NCBI RefSeq assembly: GCF_902167635.1
Contig: NZ_CABHMS010000002.1
Span: forward strand, 558,001 to 622,000
Direction of reading: 5' to 3'
Length of the DNA stretch: 64,000 nucleotides
Origin: Chitinophaga vietnamensis
Lineage (GTDB): Bacteria; Bacteroidota; Bacteroidia; Chitinophagales; Chitinophagaceae
Under the pieces are notes generated by a model. The model searched no databases. It had not been told where the DNA came from and worked only from the letters and a program-made list of their open reading frames with translations. The translations under genes and the position numbers were made by a program. Positions 1 through 8,850 of this stretch are shown here, piece by piece (position 1 is the first letter of the stretch; every line of letters begins with the position of its first letter).

Positions 1-1
1 C

Positions 2-547
2 GGACAGGCACAGATCGACTGGCCCGAGATCCGCTTCGCCGAAGTGCTGATGAACTATGGTGAATGTGCCAATGAAATCAATAAACCAGCAGAGGCCTTG
101 CAGGTGCTGAAGAACATCCGCCAGCGCGCCGGCATCAGCGCCAACGCTGATGGTAACTATGGCATCACCGCGGCCGCACAGGCAGATATCCGCGAAGCCT
201 ACATCCGCGAACGACAGGTGGAATTTGCCTTCGAAAATAAACGCTTCGGTGACCTCCGCCGCTGGAAACGCTTTGATATCCTCAATAGTCAGGGCGCCCG
301 GCATGGACTCTATATCACCCTCAAAGACGGTATGATGGTATCGCCAACCGATAATATCATGAGCGCCGCCGTGAGAGCGAAGTTTACCGCTAATTATATC
401 GATAACCTCGATGGCGATCCCGCATTCAAATTCAACCTGGACCTCCACCACTGGTTCTATGCCATACCGCCATCGCAGTTGTCGCAATCTAAAAATGTGC
501 TGCAACAGAATATAGAATGGGGAGGATCTTTCGATCCATTACAGTAA
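2..547 (+). CDS. SusD/RagB-family glycan-binding lipoprotein, C-terminal part
   Basis: Only the last 181 residues are present; the reading frame is open to the left edge. The visible part has the typical SusD C-terminal signatures: a RFAEVLMNYGECAN helix, then a KNIRQRAGI stretch, then a segment reading REAYIRERQVEFAFENKRFGDLRRW. It ends in WGGSFDPLQ. SusD proteins are outer-membrane surface lipoproteins that bind a glycan and pass it to the SusC channel, which should lie just to the left of the window. The next gene starts 16 bp downstream, so this is the front of the mannoside locus. Family assignment is firm; the substrate is inferred from neighbours. Confidence 0.93.
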   Translation, partial: GQAQIDWPEIRFAEVLMNYGECANEINKPAEALQVLKNIRQRAGISANADGNYGITAAAQADIREAYIRERQVEFAFENKRFGDLRRWKRFDILNSQGARHGLYITLKDGMMVSPTDNIMSAAVRAKFTANYIDNLDGDPAFKFNLDLHHWFYAIPPSQLSQSKNVLQQNIEWGGSFDPLQ

Positions 548-562
548 GGATAATTATTTTTT

Positions 563-3064
563 ATGATAAAACGACGGTTTATAACAGTGATGATGATGAT
601 GGCCTGCTGTCTGCGCGTAACCGCGCAGCAGAAGGCTTTTCAGACGGCATATGCCACCATCGCCATCAATGCGAAAGGAGAGATTATCTCGATCAAAGAC
701 AAGAAGACGAAGAAAGAATATTGTTTCTCCGGCAAGCCATCTGCTTTGCTAAGCCTCTATAAAGGCAAGGCCGTACTCCGGCCACAAGCCGCGCAGTTCA
801 ATGATGCGCGCCAGGAAGTGGAACTGCGCTACGACGGTAATATCACCGCAAGGGTCAGCGTGGCGCCCAAAGATCGCTACCTGAAACTACAGCTCATCAA
901 CATACAACATGGGGAAGGTGTTGACAACATCGTGTGGGGACCTTATAATACCACGATCGCTAAAACGATTGGCGAGATCATCGGGGTGGTGAGAGATGAT
1001 CATTTCGCCATCGGTATGATGGCGCTGGATGATAACACCACCAGCGGGCCGCCAACTGATGGCGATATGCCCGTTACCTACTATTACATCCATTCCCCCG
1101 ACCCGGTGAAATACCCGCTGCCACCGCATCTCAGGGAAGGACAAACTTTCAAGATCGGTGGCGATGGTACCAATGATATTGCCTTCTATTCACAGCCGGA
1201 AGAATATTTCCGCATGAACTATGGCAATGCCGCCTGGCTGGAGCCTGCCTTCGGTAGCGCTATCTGTATGCACGCCCGCAACCGCCGGAAAGAACAGATG
1301 ATCCGCTTCCCGGTATTGCCCGATAACCTCGACGGTGGCTACAATTCCGCCCGTTACCAGCTGGTATTGCCGGTGGATGCGGATTTCAAAGGAAGCGCCG
1401 TTGCCCTGTATGCTTGTCCTGATTCATTAGGACTCCAGACAATAGAAAAAATAGTATTGAAAGAAGGGCTGCCGCATCCCACGATGGAAGGCAAATGGAT
1501 CAAGGATCCGGCATCCTTCCGGACGGATATCGCCTGGTGGGGAACGCACGACAGTCTTGCATCCTATGCTGCGCAACTGGGCGTGAAAGCGGTGCAGGAT
1601 GAGGGCTGGGGCGAATACTATCCCAATCCCGCTAATCGCTGGGGGCATAAAAAGATCAGCCTCAATAGCGCTGCGATGACGATTCCAGCCTTCGGCGCCG
1701 CCATGCAAGCCAAAGGTATCCGCTATGGCTTGCATACCCTTTGCGAATTTCTGCAACCGGATAATAACAGCGATGTAGCGCCCGTTCCCAGCGACAGTCT
1801 CGCCATCATGCAACGAACGGTGCTTACGCAGGCGATCAGCGTAGCAGATACGCTGATCCGTGTGGCAGATACCGCGTACTTCAACGAGTTTGGCGGATGG
1901 GAAGGCAATCATACCAATGTATTGAAGATCGGGAAAGAACTGATCGGGTACAATGGCATCACCACTACTTACCCCTATACCTTTCAGCAGGTGAAGCGCG
2001 GCCTTTACGGCAGCGCCAGGAGCGCGCACCAGGCCGGCGATACCATTGTGAAGCTGCAACCCAACTGCTACCGCGGCTTTGCGCCGGATATGCACCTGCA
2101 ACAAAACTATGCCGCTTACTATGGCCGCTGGCTTACCGAAGGCGGTATGGACTATATCGATTTCGATGGCCTGGAAAGCTGCATCTATCAAGGTCACGGA
2201 CAATATTCTTTCAAACAGTTCTTCCGGAAATTATTCGATACCTATCATCAAAACGGCGGCGTCTACCTTCGCGTGATGGGCTCCTGCGTGTATGAAGGCA
2301 ACTGGCACTATATGAGCGTTTGCAATGTGGGCGGCGGCGATCATATGTTTGATCCTGTGCACAACAAATGGGGCATTGAAGGGAAAGATATGCGTTATGT
2401 GTTCGAGAGCAATTATTTCCCCGCTACATTTGGCATCATCAATTTCTCTCCCGCCTGGAGCTTATATGACGGAGAGAATTTACAGGCCAAGGCCATCGGC
2501 TGGAACGCCATGTACATGCTGGGTTTGAGCCAGGAAACAGTAGAGCGCAGCGGGGAGAAAGCCGCTTTCTTCGATGCTTTCCGCACCTGGGAAGATGCCA
2601 GGGCGGCAAACATATTCACGCCTGCACTCAAAGCCAAATTGAAACAGCTCGACCGCAAGTTTCACCTGGAAAAGCACGGTAAGGGCTATACGCTTTATAC
2701 CCTGAAAGAAGACCGGCTGGAACAGTTGCCGCTGGATAGAAATGGCCAACAGTTGCAGCTCCCCGCCAAAGGAAAACTGCTGGAATGGTCTATACGACTG
2801 CATTTGCAGAAAGGCACAGTGGTAAATAAATTGATATTGAAAAATGGCAAGCGCGAGATCGTGATCGATCAGCCACTGACAGATAAACAATTCATTATCT
2901 GCAAACAGCATCAGTTATATATCGCTGATGCCAACCGTAACAGCCTGAGAGTGATCCTGCCGGAAGCCCTGGATGGCCTGACAGCCATCGAAGCTACATA
3001 TAGCGGTAGTGGTGGCAGCATGGAATGGGTACGCACTACGATCGCATCAACAGAGAAAATATAA
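563..3064 (+). CDS. Large secreted protein, putative (beta/alpha)8-barrel glycosidase of unrecognised family
   Basis: The 833-residue protein opens with a signal peptide (MIKRRFITV... ending VTAQQ). I do not recognise a named family. Residues about 40-300 look like an all-beta domain, and 310-680 look like a TIM-barrel core with motifs such as IAWWGTHDS, AVQDEGWGEYYP and MDYIDFDGLESC. The D530/D533/D535/E538 cluster in that last motif is where alpha-galactosidase-like enzymes carry a catalytic acid. Residues 700-833 look like a C-terminal beta domain. It starts 16 bp after susD and 13 bp before the next gene, so it is in the same operon. A role in cleaving a branch of a mannose-containing glycan is inference only. 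Confidence 0.75.
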   Translation: MIKRRFITVMMMMACCLRVTAQQKAFQTAYATIAINAKGEIISIKDKKTKKEYCFSGKPSALLSLYKGKAVLRPQAAQFNDARQEVELRYDGNITARVSVAPKDRYLKLQLINIQHGEGVDNIVWGPYNTTIAKTIGEIIGVVRDDHFAIGMMALDDNTTSGPPTDGDMPVTYYYIHSPDPVKYPLPPHLREGQTFKIGGDGTNDIAFYSQPEEYFRMNYGNAAWLEPAFGSAICMHARNRRKEQMIRFPVLPDNLDGGYNSARYQLVLPVDADFKGSAVALYACPDSLGLQTIEKIVLKEGLPHPTMEGKWIKDPASFRTDIAWWGTHDSLASYAAQLGVKAVQDEGWGEYYPNPANRWGHKKISLNSAAMTIPAFGAAMQAKGIRYGLHTLCEFLQPDNNSDVAPVPSDSLAIMQRTVLTQAISVADTLIRVADTAYFNEFGGWEGNHTNVLKIGKELIGYNGITTTYPYTFQQVKRGLYGSARSAHQAGDTIVKLQPNCYRGFAPDMHLQQNYAAYYGRWLTEGGMDYIDFDGLESCIYQGHGQYSFKQFFRKLFDTYHQNGGVYLRVMGSCVYEGNWHYMSVCNVGGGDHMFDPVHNKWGIEGKDMRYVFESNYFPATFGIINFSPAWSLYDGENLQAKAIGWNAMYMLGLSQETVERSGEKAAFFDAFRTWEDARAANIFTPALKAKLKQLDRKFHLEKHGKGYTLYTLKEDRLEQLPLDRNGQQLQLPAKGKLLEWSIRLHLQKGTVVNKLILKNGKREIVIDQPLTDKQFIICKQHQLYIADANRNSLRVILPEALDGLTAIEATYSGSGGSMEWVRTTIASTEKI

Positions 3065-3076
3065 TAGATAAGGCAG

Positions 3077-5356
3077 ATGAGAAAGTACGGCCTCCTGGCC
3101 TTGTTAGGCATTAGCACGAGCGGCATGGCACAACGAGGTAGCGAAACGCTCCTCGAAGATTTACACGGCGCCTTGCGCGTGAGCGTACGGCATTTTAAGG
3201 GCACGGAACTGATAGCAATGCAGCAGTTGCCGGCTTCCGGTAACGGGCCATGGCGGCTGAAAATAGCCAGTACTCCGGTGAAGGACGGAGCGGACATTGA
3301 AATGGTATGTACGCTAACAGCAGGCGCCGCCTCGCAAACGGCGCTGGCAGTATCACTGGATTTCAGCCGGTGGAGCCCGCGTAACTATGTGCTGGCGCCG
3401 GCCATCGTGTACAATGGTAATCGCTACCGCGTGATCGGTAATGGTTACAACCCGCCATATCCGGCGGATATGTATTACAATCCTGCCGTGCCGCTCACCA
3501 TCTCCAACAACCCGCAGCTGTCGCCCGATAGCGGGCAAGCTTCGTGCATCGCCCTGCAAACGGGCAATGCAGCTACGCCGGCCATTTGTTTCTTCGCGCC
3601 AGCGCAGCAAAAAGGCTTCATCTTGCTGACTACCCAGCAAACACGTTTTGGCAACAGCGGCCTTAATATCATGGAGAACGGCAGAAAGGACAGCTGTACC
3701 ATAGAGATAACGGCGCCGGCTGTACGAAAACTGGCGGCCGGTTTCGGCGATTTTCACCCGAGCGGCGACCGGGCGCCCGACTGGCAGGCGGGCGACAGTG
3801 TAGCGCTGCATTTCCGGATGCTGGTATTCGATGCAGTCAATATTCCTGCCTTGCTGAACAAATTCATGCAGGTGCGTAAAGCATTGAGCGCGCCCAACGA
3901 TCCGCGTAATATCCTGCCTATGAGCCAGGAGCTGCAATCTGCCGCTGCCATCTGCAAAGGCAATTTCGTGAAGGCGCCTGCCGGCAGCTATTACAAGCCG
4001 GAAAACAACAACGATTTTCAGTTAGGGTGGGTGAGCGGCATGATGAATACTTACCCCATGCTCGCGCTGAACGACGCAAAGGAAAGACAACATGTAGCAG
4101 AAGAGCTGGATTTTGTTGTTGCAAAATTACAGGGCAAGAGCGGCTACTTCTATGGCGGTATCACCGCTGATGGCGCGCTGCGCCCGGAAAAGATGAATCC
4201 TGCCTTTCCCGCTTTGCAGGCCATGGTAAGGAAGAATGGCGATGTGTTGTTCTGGCTCATGAAGCACTTGCTGCTGCTGAAGGCGCAGGGTTATGGCAAT
4301 ACTATCAAGCCGGCCTGGGAACAGGCGGCACAGCGGCTTGCAGCAGCCTTTGCCAACAGCTGGGAGGCACATCACGAATTTGGTCAGTATATCGCTCCGG
4401 AAACGGGGGAGATAGCCGTATATAATTCCACCGCGGGCGCCATTGTACCGGCAGGACTGGTCCTGGCTTCCCGCTACTTCCACGTCAGGAAATGGACGAC
4501 GATCGCGCAAGATGCGTCCGCCTTTTATTACCTCCGTGATGTTGAAAAGCAGGGCCTCACAGGAGGCGACTGCGGGGATATTTCGCAGGATGCCAATTCT
4601 GAATCGGCATTCGCTTTCCTCGAATCGCTCATGGCCATGTATTACCACAGCAAGGACCGTCGATGGCTGGAGAGGGCCGAAACGCAGGCTGCCCTTTGTG
4701 CTACATGGACGCTTTCCTATGATCCTGTTTTTCCATCCGGTAGCGAGATACAGCGCCTGGGCTGCCATATGGCCGGCGCCGTATTTGCCAGCATTCAGAA
4801 CAAACACGCCGCACCTGGTATCTGCACCTCTTCCGGCGACGCGCTCTTTAAATTATTCCGCGCCACCGGCAATCCTGCCTATGCCGCACTGTTGCGCGAT
4901 ATCCAGCATGCGCATGCCGAAGCGGTGAATATGCCCGGGCATCTCACCACACGCTACCTCACCGGTTCCTCCATGGAGCGTATCCAGCCCAGCGATGCAG
5001 AAGGGAAGGGCGCTACGGGTAATTTCATCAATACCCGCAACTCCTGGACAGAAACCAATGGCATGCTCATGGCGCTGGAGATTCCCGGTATTTATATCAA
5101 CACCGATAAAAAAGAAGTATTTGTTTTTGATCATGTAAAAGCAAATATGTTGTCGGGAGATGCCCTTGGCATGGTGCTGTCGCTTACCAATCCAAGCGCC
5201 TTTGACGCCTCCGTGTCCGTGATGGCGGAAACATCGCGGCAGGCGGCGCTGCCACTGGATTATACGGCATTCGTGCATTGGCCGCATGTGAATGTGCCGG
5301 CAGGGCAAAGTATAAAGGTGCGCGTTACCCCACAAGGTATTGCTACTATAAGGTGA
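3077..5356 (+). CDS. Secreted 759-residue protein, possible alpha/alpha-barrel glycan-active enzyme
   Basis: A short signal peptide (MRKYGLLALLGISTSGMAQ) leads into a beta-rich region of about 240 residues. A helical region follows (about 260-640) with aromatic and acidic pairs such as QLGWVSGMMNTYP, GGDCGDISQDANSESAF and LSYDPVFPSG, a texture like six-hairpin (alpha/alpha)6 glycosidases. The C-terminus resembles a beta-sandwich. I cannot assign a family, and no catalytic residues are certain. It lies 12 bp after the preceding unknown gene and is followed by a strong terminator, so it closes the first transcript of the locus. It could be a hydrolase, lyase or binding protein. Confidence 0.75.
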   Translation: MRKYGLLALLGISTSGMAQRGSETLLEDLHGALRVSVRHFKGTELIAMQQLPASGNGPWRLKIASTPVKDGADIEMVCTLTAGAASQTALAVSLDFSRWSPRNYVLAPAIVYNGNRYRVIGNGYNPPYPADMYYNPAVPLTISNNPQLSPDSGQASCIALQTGNAATPAICFFAPAQQKGFILLTTQQTRFGNSGLNIMENGRKDSCTIEITAPAVRKLAAGFGDFHPSGDRAPDWQAGDSVALHFRMLVFDAVNIPALLNKFMQVRKALSAPNDPRNILPMSQELQSAAAICKGNFVKAPAGSYYKPENNNDFQLGWVSGMMNTYPMLALNDAKERQHVAEELDFVVAKLQGKSGYFYGGITADGALRPEKMNPAFPALQAMVRKNGDVLFWLMKHLLLLKAQGYGNTIKPAWEQAAQRLAAAFANSWEAHHEFGQYIAPETGEIAVYNSTAGAIVPAGLVLASRYFHVRKWTTIAQDASAFYYLRDVEKQGLTGGDCGDISQDANSESAFAFLESLMAMYYHSKDRRWLERAETQAALCATWTLSYDPVFPSGSEIQRLGCHMAGAVFASIQNKHAAPGICTSSGDALFKLFRATGNPAYAALLRDIQHAHAEAVNMPGHLTTRYLTGSSMERIQPSDAEGKGATGNFINTRNSWTETNGMLMALEIPGIYINTDKKEVFVFDHVKANMLSGDALGMVLSLTNPSAFDASVSVMAETSRQAALPLDYTAFVHWPHVNVPAGQSIKVRVTPQGIATIR

Positions 5357-5385
5357 ACCAATGATTAAGAGATACGAGCTCAAAT

Positions 5386-5421
5386 CCTCCTGCGGTTCGC
5401 CCGCGGGAGGTTTTTTATTTT
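5386..5421 (+). terminator. Rho-independent terminator after the SusD block
   Basis: A 10-bp stem (5386-5395 with 5401-5410, one G-T wobble) closes a TTCGC loop and is followed directly by TTTTTT. It separates the susD/unknown/unknown transcript from the gntR-led transcript. Confidence 0.85.
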
Positions 5422-5449
5422 AAATTTTTCCGGCTCGTAAAAAAGTAAT

Positions 5450-6202
5450 ATGTTCGCACATATGAACAAAATACCATTGTTGGATCACGACAGCCGCACG
5501 CCTTTGCATCAGCAGGCGGAGGAGCAGCTGCGCAAACTGATCCGCGATAACCACTTCCGCGAAGGCGACCAGTTTCCGAAAGAAACAGACCTGGCCAAAC
5601 GTTGGGGCATCTCCCGCAACACCCTGCGCATGGCCATCGCCAACCTGGTGAAAGACGGTTTGCTCGAACGCAGGAAGCGCTCCGGCACCACCGTGAAGAA
5701 AAAGAAGATCACCACAGACCTCAGCAGCTGGTACAGCTTCACGCACGAGATGGAAGATAAAGGCATCCCGTTTAAAACGCTCAAACACAAGGTGAGCACC
5801 GTGAAAGCCAATGCCGATACCGCAAAGCAATTACAGATCGCGCCCGCCACCGCCATCGTATGCCTCGAACGTATACGCAGCACCGGCAGGAAGCCGATGG
5901 TATATTTCGAATCTTTCTTCCATCCACGCACCGGCCTCAGTGAAGCTGATGATTTCAGTCGCCCGCTATACGAAATGCTGGATGCCGAACATCATATCGT
6001 ACCGGTATACTCACAGGAAGAGATCAGGGCCATTGCCGCCAGCGAAAAGATCGCCGCATTGCTACAGATCACCAAAGGCGCGCCTGTACTGGAAAGAAGG
6101 AGGGTAGTGCTCGACGCGGGCAGAAAACCGGTAGAGTTCAACATCTGCTGGTATCGCGCCGATTGCTTTACTTATAGCATAGAGATCAAACGGCCACAAT
6201 AA
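5450..6202 (+). CDS. GntR-family transcriptional regulator with UTRA domain
   Basis: The 250-residue protein has an N-terminal winged helix (about 12-80: PLHQQAEEQLRKLIR, FPKETDLAKRWGISRNTLR) and a C-terminal UTRA ligand-binding domain (about 100-245). This is the HutC subfamily layout, which senses a sugar phosphate or related ligand in the cytoplasm. It starts the second transcript of the mannoside locus, 13 bp before the kinase-isomerase gene, and probably represses it. Two starts are possible: ATG at 5450, used here, or ATG at 5462 (MNKIPLLDHD). The second would place the inverted repeat at 5451-5468 across the start. Neither has a clear ribosome binding site. Confidence 0.92.
   Translation: MFAHMNKIPLLDHDSRTPLHQQAEEQLRKLIRDNHFREGDQFPKETDLAKRWGISRNTLRMAIANLVKDGLLERRKRSGTTVKKKKITTDLSSWYSFTHEMEDKGIPFKTLKHKVSTVKANADTAKQLQIAPATAIVCLERIRSTGRKPMVYFESFFHPRTGLSEADDFSRPLYEMLDAEHHIVPVYSQEEIRAIAASEKIAALLQITKGAPVLERRRVVLDAGRKPVEFNICWYRADCFTYSIEIKRPQ
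5451..5468. promoter_or_regulatory. Inverted repeat, candidate GntR operator
   Basis: TGTTC, 8 bp, then GAACA forms a perfect 5-bp inverted repeat across the start of the gntR gene. Its size and position suit autoregulation by the encoded repressor. Supported only by symmetry and place. Confidence 0.4.
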
Positions 6203-6214
6203 GAACAGTGAACA

Positions 6215-8830
6215 ATGAATAAGTACCGTATCGGGATGGATGTGGGTGGCAGCCATATCAGCGCGGCGCTGACAGGCATCAGCGGGCATAGCGTTACGCG
6301 GCCGGTCAACAGTCATGCGGATGCTGCCACTATTGTGGAAACCATAAAAGATTGTATCCATACGCTGCTGGCGCCCGGCTACCCGGTAAGCAGCGTTGGC
6401 ATTGCCTTCCCCGGCCCTTTTAATTATGGAAAGGGCGTAAGCGCCATCAGCGGCGTAGGCAACAAATTTGAAAAAACTTTCGGACTGCACCTGAAAGCCG
6501 CACTGGAAGCCGCTTTTAATAACCGCTTCTCCATAGGCTTCGCCAACGATGCCCATTGCTTTGCCGCCGCTTGTCATGAAGCAATGCAGCTCGGCAACGC
6601 GCGCTGTATCTTCCTGACGCTGGGAACCGGCTTCGGCTCTGCATTCTACGCCGATGGCCAGCTGCTGCACGCGCATCCCGACATACCCGCACAGGCAGCT
6701 TTTTATTGCGAGCCATTTAAAGAAGGGATCGCTGATGATTACTTCTCCACCCGCTGGTTCCTACAGGCATTTGAGAGGATGGCAGAAGAAAAGGTGGCCT
6801 CCGTGAAAGAGCTGGTAACAGCACATCCACCAGCAGCGGCGCAGCTGTTTGATACCTTTGCGGCCAACCTTTGCGCATTCCTGCAACCATGGATCGAAAG
6901 GTTCCGCTGCGATACCCTGGTGATCGGCGGCAGCATCGCAAAGGCGCAACACCTCTTCGCTCCGCAGCTACGGCGGCATCTGCACACACAAATAATTTTT
7001 ACGGACGATACAGAACAGCTGATCATAAATGGCGCAGGCATGATACCAACAGCACAAACAACGCAACAAACGCATTTCAGGAAAACCAACCAGCCCTTGC
7101 TGCCGGTGCACAAAACACCGGCCGGCGGCTATGATATCTTTCCCTCTTTTCATACGCCACAAGCGATCTATAGCGGATTCGATACGCTCGCCGCGCAGAT
7201 CGCCCATGCAAAATATGTTGTGATAGACGGCTACGGCGGCGTGCTGTGGGAGCCTTTCCGCACACGGCTCGGCGCCGCCTTGCAGCAACAAGGCCGCACC
7301 GCTTATTGGTACGATGTGAGCGCCTGCCTGAAACCCGCTGCCAGCATAGACGAGATGCTGCAAGCATCGCTCAATGGCGATGATCCCGTATTCGGGAAAA
7401 AATTCACCGGCACGCTCCGCGATTTTTTTGACACGTCTAAGCTGGGCATGTTACATGCGGATGAAGCAGCTGATATCAATATCGTCTATGGTACCGGCGC
7501 CGCGCTGAGCGGCTGGGATGGCCTGCTCATCTATCTCGATGTGCCCAAGAATGAAATACAGTACCGCATGCGCGCAGGCAGCATCACCAACCTGGGGGCT
7601 GCCGCTGCGGATGATCCGGTGCAGATGTATAAACGTTTTTACTTCGCCGACTGGCCCGCGCTCAATGAGCACAAAGCCGGCCTCTTGCCCGAAATAGCTT
7701 TCATTGTAGACGAACAACGTGTGCACGATATCACCTGGACCACCGGCGCCGCTTTCCGCGAAGCGCTGGAAGCTATGCTGCATCAGCCTTTCCGGGCGCG
7801 CCCCTGGTTTGAAGCCGGCGTATGGGGCGGCCAGTGGATGAAACAACATCTCGCCGGGCTCGACCCGCAATCTCCCAATTATGCCTGGTCTTTCGAATTG
7901 ATCACACCTGAAAATGGCATCGTGCTCGAACACGATGGTATCTTGCTGGAAACCTCTTTCGATTTCCTCCTGTACCACGATCATCAAAAGCTGCTCGGCA
8001 AAGCCGCTGCCCGCTTCGGTGCTGCCTTCCCGATACGTTTCGATTTCCTCGATACCTTCAACGGCGGCAATCTCTCCATACAATGCCATCCACGTACGGA
8101 ATATATCCGTGAACATTTTGGAGAGTCGTTCACGCAAGACGAAACTTATTACATCCTCGATTGCGCACCGGATGCGGAAGTGTATCTCGGCTTCCAGGAA
8201 AACATCGATCCGCAGCAGTTCCGGCAGGCGCTGGAAGATGCGCAGGAACGCAGCATCCCGCTGGCGGCGGAGCAATATGTGCAGGTGCATCCGGCACAAA
8301 AACATGATCTTTTCCTGATCCCCAACGGCACCGTACATGCTTCAGGAAAAAATAACCTGGTGTTGGAGATCAGCAGCACGCCTTACATTTTCACTTTTAA
8401 AATGTACGACTGGCTGCGGCCCGGCCTTGATGGAAAACCACGTCCCATCAATATTACGCACGCTTTCAATAACCTGTATTTCGACCGCAAGGGAGAGAAA
8501 GTAAAGCAGGAACTGATAGCTAAACCGGAAACGGTAGCTACCTGGGAACAAGGGCGCAAAGTGCATTTGCCTACGCACCCGGTTCATTTTTATACGGTAG
8601 ACCGCTACGAATTTACCGGCAGCATAGCGATACCTACCAATGGTCAATGCCACGTTTGTATGCTGGTAGCAGGCGATGCGGTAAGGGTGCATACGCCGGT
8701 ATCTGATGAAATATTCCACTTTGCAGAAACATTCGTGGCGCCGGCATCGGCGCCCGTGTACAACGTTCACTACGAAGGGCAAGGCAAGGCCTTTCTGGTA
8801 GTGGCTTACGTGAAAGACGAATGTTGCTGA
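6215..8830 (+). CDS. Fusion of ROK-family sugar kinase and class I phosphomannose isomerase
   Basis: The 871-residue cytoplasmic protein has three parts. Residues 1-285 are a ROK kinase: phosphate motif DVGGSH (9-14), catalytic-base site ANDAH (110-114), second phosphate motif LGTGFG (136-141) and adenosine motif VIGGS (236-240). The cysteine-rich zinc motif usual in ROK enzymes is absent. Residues 305-480 resemble a uridine-kinase-like P-loop domain, but the loop reads DGYGGVLW and lacks the lysine. Residues 480-871 are a type I phosphomannose isomerase with all four zinc ligands in place: Q623, H625, E643 and H708. Between a GntR gene and a sugar permease, it most likely turns mannose into mannose-6-phosphate and then fructose-6-phosphate. 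Substrate is inferred from the isomerase half and GH38 nearby. Confidence 0.9.
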   Translation: MNKYRIGMDVGGSHISAALTGISGHSVTRPVNSHADAATIVETIKDCIHTLLAPGYPVSSVGIAFPGPFNYGKGVSAISGVGNKFEKTFGLHLKAALEAAFNNRFSIGFANDAHCFAAACHEAMQLGNARCIFLTLGTGFGSAFYADGQLLHAHPDIPAQAAFYCEPFKEGIADDYFSTRWFLQAFERMAEEKVASVKELVTAHPPAAAQLFDTFAANLCAFLQPWIERFRCDTLVIGGSIAKAQHLFAPQLRRHLHTQIIFTDDTEQLIINGAGMIPTAQTTQQTHFRKTNQPLLPVHKTPAGGYDIFPSFHTPQAIYSGFDTLAAQIAHAKYVVIDGYGGVLWEPFRTRLGAALQQQGRTAYWYDVSACLKPAASIDEMLQASLNGDDPVFGKKFTGTLRDFFDTSKLGMLHADEAADINIVYGTGAALSGWDGLLIYLDVPKNEIQYRMRAGSITNLGAAAADDPVQMYKRFYFADWPALNEHKAGLLPEIAFIVDEQRVHDITWTTGAAFREALEAMLHQPFRARPWFEAGVWGGQWMKQHLAGLDPQSPNYAWSFELITPENGIVLEHDGILLETSFDFLLYHDHQKLLGKAAARFGAAFPIRFDFLDTFNGGNLSIQCHPRTEYIREHFGESFTQDETYYILDCAPDAEVYLGFQENIDPQQFRQALEDAQERSIPLAAEQYVQVHPAQKHDLFLIPNGTVHASGKNNLVLEISSTPYIFTFKMYDWLRPGLDGKPRPINITHAFNNLYFDRKGEKVKQELIAKPETVATWEQGRKVHLPTHPVHFYTVDRYEFTGSIAIPTNGQCHVCMLVAGDAVRVHTPVSDEIFHFAETFVAPASAPVYNVHYEGQGKAFLVVAYVKDECC

Positions 8831-8850
8831 TGATATGAAAAACTGAACTT

